NCBI GenBank assembly: GCA_034189085.1
Contig: JAXHVH010000022.1
Span: 1-37,389 of the forward strand
Source of the DNA: M55B129 sp034189085
GTDB lineage: Bacteria > Bacillota > Dethiobacteria > DTU022
Direction of reading: 5' to 3'
DNA: 37,389 nucleotides
Shown: positions 1 to 8,001 of the stretch, piece after piece
Numbering within the stretch: position 1 is the stretch's first letter
How the letters are laid out: each line of letters opens with the position of its first letter
Notes under the pieces: generated by a model
What the model was told of the DNA's origin: nothing
What the model saw: only the letters and a program-made list of their open reading frames with translations
The model's database searches: none
Position numbers and translations under genes: made by a program

Positions 1-169
1 TCCTCAGCTTGTGCCTGATGCAGTTCCTATTCGTCAGGCCGGAGATTTGCTTTAAGCCTTCCTTCACACTCCACCTCGCGAGGGACGCGCTTGGCCCTGG
101 CTATACACTTCCCGCTACCGGTTGTGTTCGGGACTTCCACCCGTTAGACTGCGCCCATGCCGGGCGCAC
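1..169 (-). mobile_element. Group IIC intron, 5' end (partial)
   Basis: Read on the minus strand from position 169, the sequence begins GTGCGCCCGGCATGGGCGC, then AGTCTAACGGGTGG, AAGTCCCGAAC and, further on, GAAGTGTATAGCC and GGAGTGTGAAGGAAGG. From memory this follows the start of domain I of the Oceanobacillus iheyensis group IIC intron almost element by element (GUGUGCCCGGCAUGGG, AGUCUA, GAGAGUCCCGAAC, GUUAGCC, GAAUCUGAAGGAAG). Only the first 169 nt are present; the rest of the ribozyme and any reverse transcriptase ORF lie beyond the left edge. The 5' splice junction sits a few bases after a terminator stem (176-206), the usual target of class C introns. The exon just before the junction reads GCTTTG. 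It is not a coding region. Confidence 0.9.
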
Positions 170-175
170 CAAAGC

Positions 176-206
176 GGCAAAGGCATCCCTGAAGGATGCC
201 TTTGCC
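176..206 (-). terminator. Rho-independent terminator after the MscS gene; intron target
   Basis: A perfect 13-bp stem (176-188 with 194-206) closes a 5-nt loop 16 bases past the MscS stop codon at 222. On the minus strand the U-tract is cut short (GCTTTG) because the group IIC intron begins at 169. On the plus strand the stem is followed by TTTATCTTTT, so it could also stop rightward transcription. Class IIC introns recognise such stems as single-stranded DNA hairpins, so the stem doubles as the insertion signal. Confidence 0.88.
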
Positions 207-221
207 TTTATCTTTTCTGCC

Positions 222-1061
222 TTACTGGGAAGTCCCCGGTTCACCTGGAACCTCCTTTGCTTCATCCTTCCCGAACCATACCACATGCTGCGGGAAAGGA
301 ATTTCTATACCGGCATCTTCAATAGCTTTTTTTATCTTCCAGAGCAATTCCATTTTCACCTGGTACCATTCAGATGAAGGGGCCCATATTCTGACTGTTA
401 TATCTACACTGCTATCACCAAGGTTTTCAACAAAAATCTGCGGCTCCGGGTTGACAAGAGCCAGAGGATGTTCCTCAATCAAATTTCGGATTACATTCAT
501 CGCCAGATTGGCATCGTCGGCATAGCTGATCCCCACACTGTATCCGAAACGACGCACAGGGTTTCCCGTGTAATTGGTAATATTGGAGGTGAACACTGTT
601 TCATTGGGAATACGGATAAAATTGCCTTCAAGTGTACGGATGGAAGTTGAAATAATACGAATGTCTTCGACTATTCCCTGCTCACCTGAAATCTTAACCA
701 GATCACCAATTTTTACCGGCCGCTCACCTATCAGGAAAAGACCCGAAATAAGATTTCCAATTATGCTCTGGCTGGCAAAGCCAATTGCCAGGGCAACGAT
801 ACCGCCGGCAACCATCAGGCCGGAAGGGTCAATCCCGAGCATGGGCATAAGCCAGATCAAAGCGACAATGATAATACCATAAGAAACAACCTTGGACAAA
901 ATCTCCAGATGTTCCCTGTCCAGCTTTTCTTTTAAAGATCGCCGAAGCTGTACAGCCAGGAAGTGAGATATGATCAGGGCTCCGAAAAAGATCAGGATCG
1001 CAACCATTAAATTCATCCACGTCACCTGACCGTAAACAGTTCGATCCAGCCAATCGACCAT
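222..1061 (-). CDS. Small-conductance mechanosensitive channel, MscS family
   Basis: The 279-residue product has the layout of a short MscS channel. Three N-terminal membrane segments lie at about residues 13-38, 58-80 and 83-112, the last being the glycine/alanine-rich pore helix GIVALAIGFASQSIIGN. The beta domain follows, with ERPVKIGD and PNETVFTSNITNYT, then the alpha/beta vestibule ending in the family signature GIEIPFPQ. The homoheptamer sits in the cytoplasmic membrane and releases solutes on hypo-osmotic shock. The start codon directly follows the stop of the upstream DUF432-like gene (TAGATG), so translation is probably coupled. The terminator at 176-206 ends the unit. The length matches the E. 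coli MscS type, with no extra sensor domain. Confidence 0.93.
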   Translation of the reverse strand: MVDWLDRTVYGQVTWMNLMVAILIFFGALIISHFLAVQLRRSLKEKLDREHLEILSKVVSYGIIIVALIWLMPMLGIDPSGLMVAGGIVALAIGFASQSIIGNLISGLFLIGERPVKIGDLVKISGEQGIVEDIRIISTSIRTLEGNFIRIPNETVFTSNITNYTGNPVRRFGYSVGISYADDANLAMNVIRNLIEEHPLALVNPEPQIFVENLGDSSVDITVRIWAPSSEWYQVKMELLWKIKKAIEDAGIEIPFPQHVVWFGKDEAKEVPGEPGTSQ

Positions 1062-1850
1062 CTAATAGCCCTCCCCCATTATTGTCCGCCCCTGCTGGGT
1101 GAGAGGTTTGGAAACAAACTGGCACCATGCTTCATGCATTCCCACCTGAGTTGGTTTATCAATAAAAATGGTTTCGGCTGTTTGATCACCGGCTATTTTC
1201 ATCACCGCTTTTAAAGTAACCAGGTTTAGACTGAAATAAATTTTCATCCCATAGGCGCTGAAAACAGCCTTGTTTATTTCCGCCCATTTGGCTGTACTGT
1301 TCTTGATCTCTATCTGCAAAATTCCCAGTTCGAAAGGATTGGCCGGGGGTATGCTTTCATAAATTTCACTTTGCCAGTATCTGCAGATCAACCCTTCCCT
1401 AACATTGCCGTAAAGGGTATATTTGCTTTTATTCAGGGAGAACAGGTCCAGCAGGTTATTTTCTTTGCGGCGATTTTCAATGATTGCAGCAATTGACAGG
1501 GGGAAAAGGACGTAAATACTTCTTTCTGCCCGCGGTTCCATAACCACCGGCCGGGCAAAATCAATTAAAAGATGGGCACTTAAACCGGGCTTGGGCAGCG
1601 GTTCAACCGGGCTGAAGCGCAGAATGCCGGTTCCGGCCAGAATAACTTTATCAACTGTTTCCCCTCCGCCTTCCCTCCGGTAAATGTAGTTACTGCCCTT
1701 CTCTTCCATGGATATTCTTACCCCGCCCAGGGTAAGATAAACAGGAGGCTTGAAAGGTCCCCAGGGGACTCCCTCGTTTTGCGAATCATCCTGATAAGAC
1801 CAGGCCAGCATCCCCGTTTTTTCGTCTGTTTTATTCTCTCCCGGAGCCAT
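1062..1850 (-). CDS. DUF432-like protein coupled to MscS
   Basis: This is a soluble protein of 262 residues without signal peptide or obvious membrane segment. I chose the ATG at 1850 (MAPGENKTDEK) because GAGGAGGAG lies 7 nt upstream; the open frame extends 12 codons further, but those starts have no ribosome site. The predicted protein is rich in beta strands, with GPFKPPVYLTLGGVRI near the N-terminus. It resembles DUF432, a family of unknown function; from memory DUF432 genes are often found next to mscS. The family assignment is tentative. Its stop codon abuts the MscS start with no gap, so the two are made together and the protein may modulate or sense for the channel. That role is inference from position only. 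Confidence 0.72.
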   Translation of the reverse strand: MAPGENKTDEKTGMLAWSYQDDSQNEGVPWGPFKPPVYLTLGGVRISMEEKGSNYIYRREGGGETVDKVILAGTGILRFSPVEPLPKPGLSAHLLIDFARPVVMEPRAERSIYVLFPLSIAAIIENRRKENNLLDLFSLNKSKYTLYGNVREGLICRYWQSEIYESIPPANPFELGILQIEIKNSTAKWAEINKAVFSAYGMKIYFSLNLVTLKAVMKIAGDQTAETIFIDKPTQVGMHEAWCQFVSKPLTQQGRTIMGEGY

Positions 1851-2027
1851 AAGATTACTCCTCCTCATTACCTGCGTTGTCAACAAAAACCGGTTTTTGT
1901 AATTCCATATAGAAAGTTATTCTATCGTGGTAAAGGCAAATCCTTTTATTAAAATTATCGGCCTGCTGGCTCTTCCCAAAATATTGGTTGAATCAACCAG
2001 CAGCGACGCTCATTTAAAAAGCCTGGC

Positions 2028-3848
2028 CTATTTCCTGGCGGCCCGCTGTCTCTGATCGCGATCCAGTATTTTTTTACGCATTCTTATAGCTGCGGGTGTT
2101 ACTTCAACGAGTTCGTCATCCTCAATATACTCCATCGCTCTCTCCAGGGTAAAAAGAACCGGAGGCGCCAGACGAATGGCTTCATCCGATGCTGCCGCCC
2201 TGATATTGGTCAGATGTTTTTTCTTACAGACGTTAACATCGAGATCCACTTCCCGGGCGTTCTCACCAACGATCATCCCCCCGTAAACACGATCATTCGG
2301 TTTGATAAAGAGAGTGCCCCTGTCTTCGATATTGTGAATGGCATATGCTGTTGCTTCACCGGTTTCGAAAGCAACCAGGGCTCCGTGCCGCCGCCCGGCA
2401 ATTTCTCCACGCCAGGGTCCATAATGGTCAAAAAGATGGTGCATAATCCCCTCGCCGCGGGTTTCAGTCAGTAGTTCGGAGCGAAAACCAATCAGACAAC
2501 GGGCTGGAAGTAAAAATTCCATTTTCACATTCTTTTCGCCTACAGCCTGAATGGAAAGCATTTCCCCGAGGCGTCCGCCCAGATTTTCAATGATTCTTCC
2601 AGAACAGTCTTCCGGGATATTAAGAAAAAGTCTCTCATATGGTTCGCAGGTTACACCGTCTATTCCTTTCAAAATGGGCTTCGGTTTGGACACCTGCAGC
2701 TCATAACCTTCGCGGCGCATTGTTTCAATTAGAATGCCCAGGTGCAGCTCTCCCCGCCCCGATACCTGAAAAATGTCCGGTGAATCAGTATCAGCCACTT
2801 TCAGACTGACATTCGTCTCGGCCTCTTTCCACAACCTGCTCCGCAGGTGGCGGGAAGTTATATACCGTCCCTCCTGGCCGGCAAAAGGGCTGTCGTTAAC
2901 CATAAAGTTCATAGTCAGGGTGGGTTCATCCACCGCCGGAAATGAAAGAGGGGCCGGATGCAGGGGGTCACTTACCGTTTCCCCAATATTTACTTCCCCG
3001 AGGCCGGCTATAGCAACTATGTCTCCGGCTTCAGCATTGGCAATTTCTTTGCGTTTAAGCCCTTCGTAGGTCCAGAGCTTGCCGATTTTCAAAATTTCCA
3101 CCCTTCCGTCCTGTTTGCAGAGAGCAATATCCCGACCACTATCAAGACGGCCATTGCGAATACGGCCGATACCGATCCGACCAACATAGTCGTCATAATC
3201 AAGAGTATTGATCTGCAGCTGCAGGACCCCTTCCGGATCAACTGCCGGGGGTGGTATTTCTCCAACTATCATTCTAAAAAGAGGCTGGAGGTCCGTTCCT
3301 GCCTCACCTGGATCGGTAGAGGCCACTCCCTGCCGGGCAGAAGTATAGATAACGGGAAAATCAAGCTGCCAATCCTCTGCTTCCAGCTCGACGAAAAGAT
3401 CGAATATTTCATTCAGCACGGCATCGGGACGGGCATCGGGACGGTCGATTTTATTGATGACCACAACAATACGCAGTCCAACCTGCAGCGCCTTACGCAG
3501 GACAAATTTTGTTTGGGCCATGGGTCCTTCAAAAGCATCAACCAGCAGCAGGGCCCCATCAACCATTCTCAACACCCGTTCCACTTCGCCGCCGAAATCG
3601 GCATGACCTGGTGTATCAACAATGTTAATTTTAATATCTCCGTAATAAATGGCGGTATTCTTGGAAAGGATGGTAATACCTCTCTCCCGTTCGAGATCGT
3701 TGGAATCCATCACTCTCTCCATGACTTTTTCGTTATCACGGAAAATTCCAGCCTGTTTTAAGAGACCGTCCACCAGGGTAGTTTTACCATGATCAACATG
3801 GGCGATGATCGCAATATTTCGAATATCATCCCTTGTTACAACCGTCAT
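2028..3848 (-). CDS. typA: Ribosome-associated GTPase TypA/BipA
   Basis: The 606-residue product has the length and motifs of TypA/BipA, a translational GTPase of the EF-G/LepA group that binds 70S ribosomes and supports 50S assembly and stress or cold growth. GTPase motifs are all visible: G1 AHVDHGKT (16-23), the switch I segment RERGITI (54-60), G3 DTPGH (78-82) and G4 NKID (132-135). Domain II, the EF-G-like domains and the TypA-specific C-terminal domain, ending in a basic lysine/arginine-rich tail, follow. A GAAGG ribosome site precedes the ATG. The 177 bases between this gene and the DUF432-like gene contain no clear terminator, so some read-through is possible. Transcription probably starts from the promoter at 3917-3945. 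Confidence 0.97.
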   Translation of the reverse strand: MTVVTRDDIRNIAIIAHVDHGKTTLVDGLLKQAGIFRDNEKVMERVMDSNDLERERGITILSKNTAIYYGDIKINIVDTPGHADFGGEVERVLRMVDGALLLVDAFEGPMAQTKFVLRKALQVGLRIVVVINKIDRPDARPDAVLNEIFDLFVELEAEDWQLDFPVIYTSARQGVASTDPGEAGTDLQPLFRMIVGEIPPPAVDPEGVLQLQINTLDYDDYVGRIGIGRIRNGRLDSGRDIALCKQDGRVEILKIGKLWTYEGLKRKEIANAEAGDIVAIAGLGEVNIGETVSDPLHPAPLSFPAVDEPTLTMNFMVNDSPFAGQEGRYITSRHLRSRLWKEAETNVSLKVADTDSPDIFQVSGRGELHLGILIETMRREGYELQVSKPKPILKGIDGVTCEPYERLFLNIPEDCSGRIIENLGGRLGEMLSIQAVGEKNVKMEFLLPARCLIGFRSELLTETRGEGIMHHLFDHYGPWRGEIAGRRHGALVAFETGEATAYAIHNIEDRGTLFIKPNDRVYGGMIVGENAREVDLDVNVCKKKHLTNIRAAASDEAIRLAPPVLFTLERAMEYIEDDELVEVTPAAIRMRKKILDRDQRQRAARK

Positions 3849-3916
3849 CTTTTCACCTTCATAAATTCTTTCTACTCGTACATCCTGAACATCAGAACGC
3901 CTGTTTACAGGGTTTA

Positions 3917-3945
3917 ATTAAAACATTATTGCCCGGGAAATGCAA
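3917..3945 (-). promoter_or_regulatory. Sigma-A-like promoter for typA
   Basis: On the minus strand TTGCAT and TTTAAT are separated by exactly 17 bases, about 70 bases upstream of the typA ATG. The -10 matches the consensus at 5 of 6 positions; the -35 is weak (TTG only). The 251-base divergent gap 3849-4099 otherwise shows only the inverted repeat at 4056-4072. Confidence 0.45.
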
Positions 3946-4055
3946 ACATGAGCATCATCATGATAATTTCCGGTGACGTTATGCCGGCCTGCCACCGGGC
4001 AATAAAGTTGATCGCTTGACCTGCTGATGACAGGAATCTCCTGTGATCATGCAGA

Positions 4056-4072
4056 ATATTCTTAAAGAATAT
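4056..4072. promoter_or_regulatory. Inverted repeat upstream of the PIG-L gene
   Basis: ATATTCTT-A-AAGAATAT is a perfect 8-1-8 inverted repeat ending 27 bases before the GTG start of the deacetylase gene, in the divergent gap with typA. It could be an operator. No regulator gene adjoins it and no clear -10/-35 pair was found around it, so the role is open. Confidence 0.3.
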
Positions 4073-4099
4073 AACCAATATTAATCAGGAGCTGATCTT

Positions 4100-4861
4100 G
4101 TGAAACCGCATTTCTGCAGTCTGCTGCCCGTACCCGATCTGCTCAAAGTTGAAAACTTGCTTGTAATTCAGCCTCACCCGGATGACATGGAAATTGGTGC
4201 CGGAGGTACTATCGCTCACCTGGTCAAATCAGGCACCCGGGTAAATTGCCTCACAGTGACAGACGGTTCCGTGGGCACTACCGATACAAATGTAAGTCAG
4301 GATGATTTAATCGCTCGCCGGCGCGACGAAATCAAAAAATCGGCATCCATTCTCGGCATCGAAAACCTGATCTGGCTTGATTTCGACGATGGCGGTATCC
4401 TGCCGCTGGAAATAATCCGTTCAGAAATCACCTGTTACATAAGACAGCTAAAACCGAATGCCCTCATGGTCTGTGATCCCTGGCTCCCTTATGAAGCTCA
4501 CAGTGACCATATACGCACCGGATTGGCAGCTGCTGAGGCAGGGCTGCTCGCCCATATGCCTTATTTTTGTCCCGCTGACATGCAGGATGGACTGCAGCCC
4601 CATTCTGTCGAAATGATCGCCTTTTATTATACCGCTTATCCAAATACTTTTATCGATGTGGCAAAAACCTGGGATAAAAAAATGGCGGCCATTGACTGCC
4701 ACAGGAGCCAGTTTTCAGCGGAACAGGGGGAAAAACTCAAACAGTACCTGGAGGCTAAAGCAAGCGAAGAGGCCAGCAATCAAAATGGTGCACTGGTCGA
4801 GACATTTAAAGTCCTTTCCCCCGGGCATCTGCACATTTTTGAACAGGCCTGGCAATGCTGA
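4100..4861 (+). CDS. PIG-L/LmbE family deacetylase
   Basis: The 253-residue protein carries the zinc-binding signature PHPDD (25-29) and the downstream AHSDH (133-137) of the PIG-L/LmbE fold, whose members remove acetyl groups from N-acetylglucosamine conjugates (mycothiol, bacillithiol and GPI pathways, antibiotics). DPWLPYEAHSDH fits the BshB-like subgroup, but no bacillithiol partner gene is nearby, so the substrate is unknown. There is no signal peptide, so it acts in the cytoplasm. The start is GTG, with CAGGAG 9 nt upstream. The histidine phosphatase gene follows after 64 bases on the same strand, suggesting a shared transcript. Confidence 0.88.
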   Translation: MKPHFCSLLPVPDLLKVENLLVIQPHPDDMEIGAGGTIAHLVKSGTRVNCLTVTDGSVGTTDTNVSQDDLIARRRDEIKKSASILGIENLIWLDFDDGGILPLEIIRSEITCYIRQLKPNALMVCDPWLPYEAHSDHIRTGLAAAEAGLLAHMPYFCPADMQDGLQPHSVEMIAFYYTAYPNTFIDVAKTWDKKMAAIDCHRSQFSAEQGEKLKQYLEAKASEEASNQNGALVETFKVLSPGHLHIFEQAWQC

Positions 4862-4925
4862 TGCAGGGTAGATTTTTCAAGCCTGTTATTCAGGGCAGCA
4901 TTAAAAATCGCCGGGAGCTGAAATA

Positions 4926-5567
4926 ATGACAAAACTTTTTCTTTTACGACATGGTCAAACCAGTTGGAACCGGGAAGAAATATTCAGGGGGCGGGCAGAC
5001 ATTCCCCTGGACGATTTTGGGCGTCAACAGGCCAGAGCGCTGGCAGAAGTGCTGAGCCGGACCGGTTTGAAAGATCCCATTTTCTTATGCAGCCCCCTGG
5101 CGAGGGCCCGGGAGACTGCAGAAATCGTTACTTCCCGATTTGCCGGCTCACATGTTGTGACAGATCGATCATTTATTGACCTTTGTTTCGGAGAATGGGA
5201 GGGTAAAACACTCCGGGAAATCGAAAAAAATTATCCCGAACTCTACAGTATGTGGGTGGAAAACCCGGGCGAAGTAACTTTTCCCGGGGGCGAAAATCTG
5301 GGTAAAGTTGCCGATCGGGCAGAAGAAGGGATCATCCGGGCAGCAAAGGAAAATCGGGAAAGTGAAACAGTCATTGTCGCTCACCGCGCCGTTAATAAAG
5401 CTTTACTCTGCCGCCTTCTTGGCCTGAGCCAGCAGGCCTTCTGGAAACTCCGGCAGGACACCGCCTGCCTGAATGAATTGGAATATGCCGACAATCACTT
5501 TATCCTGGTCCGGCTAAATGATACCTGCCACCTGGATGTGATAAAACAGGAAAGCCGCGATTTTTAA
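4926..5567 (+). CDS. Histidine phosphatase family protein (phosphoglycerate mutase-like)
   Basis: A 213-residue branch-1 histidine phosphatase. The phosphohistidine motif is LLRHGQTSWN (R8, H9), the second arginine lies in SPLARARETAE (about residue 62), the acid is in FGEWEG (E90) and the second histidine is H153 in VAHRAVNKALL. The usual VSHGG context is altered to VAHRA, which argues for a phosphatase rather than a glycolytic mutase; CobC- and GpmB-like enzymes look like this. The substrate cannot be read from sequence. It follows the PIG-L deacetylase and precedes a small coiled-coil protein on the same strand. A GGGAG site lies about 9 nt before the ATG. Confidence 0.9.
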   Translation: MTKLFLLRHGQTSWNREEIFRGRADIPLDDFGRQQARALAEVLSRTGLKDPIFLCSPLARARETAEIVTSRFAGSHVVTDRSFIDLCFGEWEGKTLREIEKNYPELYSMWVENPGEVTFPGGENLGKVADRAEEGIIRAAKENRESETVIVAHRAVNKALLCRLLGLSQQAFWKLRQDTACLNELEYADNHFILVRLNDTCHLDVIKQESRDF

Positions 5568-5651
5568 ATTTTAATCTTCTGTCTCTCCATTATATCCCAA
5601 AAAACTAAACCGCAGTAGTTTGCCTCGGTAAAAAAGGAGAGTGCTTTATAA

Positions 5652-5825
5652 TTGGACAATCTAGATCAAAAAATTGCCGAATTAATAAGAAAGATCGACG
5701 ATGTAAAAAAAAGGTGGCCCATGCATTCTGCTAAGCCTTCCATGTTGCGGGAACTTGAAGATCTCGAGCTGGAACTCGAAAACCTGGAGGGACAGAAAAG
5801 GAAACAGGATTCTTCAAAAAACTGA
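5652..5825 (+). CDS. Small coiled-coil protein, TTG start
   Basis: An open frame of 57 codons starts with TTG, 11 nt after AAAGGAGAG, and ends in TGA. The product begins MDNLDQKIAELIRKIDDVKK and has a helical, leucine/glutamate-rich C-terminal half (LRELEDLELELENLEGQKRKQ in part) typical of a short coiled coil with a polar, lysine-rich tail. No domain is recognised. It lies 84 bases downstream of the histidine phosphatase gene on the same strand and ends 10 bases before the convergent dehydrogenase gene. Codon use and the clear ribosome site support it as a gene; the non-ATG start makes it easy to overlook. Confidence 0.6.
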   Translation: MDNLDQKIAELIRKIDDVKKRWPMHSAKPSMLRELEDLELELENLEGQKRKQDSSKN

Positions 5826-5834
5826 CCTTCTTGC

Positions 5835-6803
5835 TCAACCAACAGGGTTCTGCGGCTTCTGCCCGGTCAGGACAGCCCTGACATTTTCGGCGGCCATTTG
5901 CGCCATTTTGTTACGTGTTTCTACCGTGGCACTGCCCAGGTGAGGCAGAAGGGTTACATTATCAAGATCGGCCAGCCCCGGTGACAGGGCTGGTTCATGT
6001 TCATATACATCGAGCGCAGCACCGGCAATTTTGTTTGCTTTTAAATGTTCGACCAGGCTTTTCTCATCAATGTGGCCGCCACGCGCTGTGTTGATCAGGT
6101 AAGCAGTCGGCTTCATCAGGTTCAGTCTTTCCCTGTTAATTAAATGACGCACTTCAGGCGTATACGGCAGGTGCAGTGATAAAAAATCGGCCTTCCCGAT
6201 CACCTCTTCAAGCGGCATATATTCAGCTTTATAGCGGGCTGCTTCCACCGTAGAAAGGGGACAACGCTTGTAGTATATAATCTTCATCCCAAAGGCCTGC
6301 GCCCTTTGGGCCACCGCAGTGCCGATTCGCCCCATGCCGATGATTCCCAGCACCTTACCCTGCAATTCAGCCCCTACCAGAAGGAGCGGATCCCAGCTGT
6401 TGAACAAACCACGGCGGACGAAGCGATCACCTTCCGCCAATCTTCTCGCTGCAGCCAGGATTAGAGCCATTGTTAAATCAGCAGTCGCTTCAGTTAATAT
6501 TCCCGGAGTATTGGTCACCGTAATCCCCCGGGCAGTACACGCCGGTATATCGATGTTGTCCGTGCCGACAGCCAGGTTGGCTACTATTTTCAAGCGCGGT
6601 GCACCATCAAGCAGAGAGGCATCTACCCGATCGTAGACCATGGTAATAACAGCGTCGGACCCTTTGAATGCTTTCTCCAGCTCGCTGCGGATCATGGGCC
6701 TTTTCTCTTCATGAATTTTTATTTCGAAACCGGCTTTTTGCAGGATAATGATTCCCACTTCCGAAATCAACCTGGTAATAAAAACATGCTGAGACATAAG
6801 CAA
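5835..6803 (-). CDS. D-2-hydroxyacid dehydrogenase (glyoxylate/hydroxypyruvate reductase type)
   Basis: A complete 322-residue NAD(P)-dependent D-isomer dehydrogenase. The nucleotide-binding motif is GIIGMGRIG (about 153-161). Catalytic residues are R241 (NTARGG), E270 (YEHEP) and H288 (LLPHLGSAT). It should reduce a 2-keto acid such as glyoxylate or hydroxypyruvate in the cytoplasm. Two starts compete: TTG at 6803, 6 nt after GGAGGT, and ATG two codons later at 6797, 12 nt after it. Spacing favours TTG. The LOG-family gene lies upstream on the same strand, 94 bases away. Confidence 0.92.
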   Translation of the reverse strand: MLMSQHVFITRLISEVGIIILQKAGFEIKIHEEKRPMIRSELEKAFKGSDAVITMVYDRVDASLLDGAPRLKIVANLAVGTDNIDIPACTARGITVTNTPGILTEATADLTMALILAAARRLAEGDRFVRRGLFNSWDPLLLVGAELQGKVLGIIGMGRIGTAVAQRAQAFGMKIIYYKRCPLSTVEAARYKAEYMPLEEVIGKADFLSLHLPYTPEVRHLINRERLNLMKPTAYLINTARGGHIDEKSLVEHLKANKIAGAALDVYEHEPALSPGLADLDNVTLLPHLGSATVETRNKMAQMAAENVRAVLTGQKPQNPVG

Positions 6804-6897
6804 ATAGCCACCTCCATTACCCCCTGCTCCTGATTGCTGCCCGTCTGTCCAGGGAACTGCAAAATTTTACTTTTCACGAAAGCACTCCAGCCCTGTA

Positions 6898-7764
6898 TTA
6901 TAATTCATACATCCCCTGGTCAAGATCCTGTTGATCAGACATATAATATTTGGTCAACTCTTCCTTGAGATAATTAAAAGCATCGTCAACTGTATCACAA
7001 AATTTGATCAGGTCCAGATCCTCTTCGCTGACCACCCCAAAGTTGACCATGGCCTTAAAATCAATGATCTGCTTCCAGTATTCAGTACCGTAGATTACAA
7101 TGGGCATCCTTTTTTTCACCTTTTCAGTCTGGATCAGAGTCAAAACTTCGAACAGTTCATCAAACGTGCCGAATCCTCCAGGAAAAATTACCAGGGCTTT
7201 AGCCAGGTATATAAACCAGAATTTACGCATGAAAAAGTAGTGGAAATCAAAATTCAATTCCGGGGTGATGTAGGGATTGGCGTACTGTTCCATGGGAATA
7301 CTGATATTCAAACCTATTGATTTGCCTCCCGCTTCGATCGCCCCTTTGTTAGCTGCTTCCATAATACCTGGGCCACCCCCGGAACAAACTACAAAGCGAT
7401 GATCTGAATAGAGTGATTTTGACCACTCCGTAATTCTCCCGGCCAGTTCAACGGCATCCTCATAATAGCGGGAAAAAAAAACCTTATTACAGGCTTGATC
7501 CAGTTCTTCCTGCAGGGCGGGGTCGGGGTGATCGCCGGTTTCGGCTACCCGTTCCTGGACCTCGGCAAGCTTCTTCTCCGCAGCATCGCGATTGATGGTC
7601 CGTGCTGAACCGAAAAAAACAATAGTGTCATATATCTTATACTTTTTAAAACGGGCCATGGGCTCAAGGAACTCAGATAGGATGCGAATAATCCGCGCCT
7701 CTGAGCTTTTCAGAAACTCTAAATTTTTATAAGCCTTTACCGGCTTGGGATTTTCTTTATTCAT
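6898..7764 (-). CDS. LOG family protein (nucleotide 5'-monophosphate phosphoribohydrolase-like)
   Basis: A 288-residue Rossmann-fold protein with both LOG signatures: SGGGPGIMEAANKGA (128-142) and PGGFGTFDELFE (195-206). The family includes lysine-decarboxylase-misannotated proteins and cytokinin-activating phosphoribohydrolases. It is longer than the usual 190 residues: there is an N-terminal extension and a polar insert after FGSARTINRDAAEKK (about 51-97), as in the long TIGR00730-type bacterial members. The substrate is probably a purine nucleotide, but that is family knowledge. AAGGAG precedes the ATG. The 237 bases between 7765 and 8001 hold no gene I can support. Confidence 0.88.
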   Translation of the reverse strand: MNKENPKPVKAYKNLEFLKSSEARIIRILSEFLEPMARFKKYKIYDTIVFFGSARTINRDAAEKKLAEVQERVAETGDHPDPALQEELDQACNKVFFSRYYEDAVELAGRITEWSKSLYSDHRFVVCSGGGPGIMEAANKGAIEAGGKSIGLNISIPMEQYANPYITPELNFDFHYFFMRKFWFIYLAKALVIFPGGFGTFDELFEVLTLIQTEKVKKRMPIVIYGTEYWKQIIDFKAMVNFGVVSEEDLDLIKFCDTVDDAFNYLKEELTKYYMSDQQDLDQGMYEL

Positions 7765-8001
7765 CTTTTTCTCCTTTCATGGTTGTGGTCGCCATTTCCT
7801 GATACTGTTTAATAATACCATACATACCGCCGAGCCGGGATACCTTTTCCCTCTCTCTTTTTCCCTGACGTTAAGGGACAAGGCTCCAACCATCCTATTG
7901 GAAGCTCCAGCCCCGATTGGTATACTATCTGCAGCATATAGACGTTTATAGCCATAAAAGGAAACAAAAATTTACATCCGGAAAGTAAAATTCGAAAGAA
8001 G

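Noticed and set aside
1887..2027. Terminator after typA (CTGCTGG...CCAGCAG)
   Set aside because: The arms are 7 bp with a 27-nt loop and no U-run; the evidence is too weak to annotate.
2958..3761. Plus-strand open frame of 267 codons opposite typA
   Set aside because: It is wholly antisense to a full-length TypA with all motifs, and its protein has no recognisable domain.
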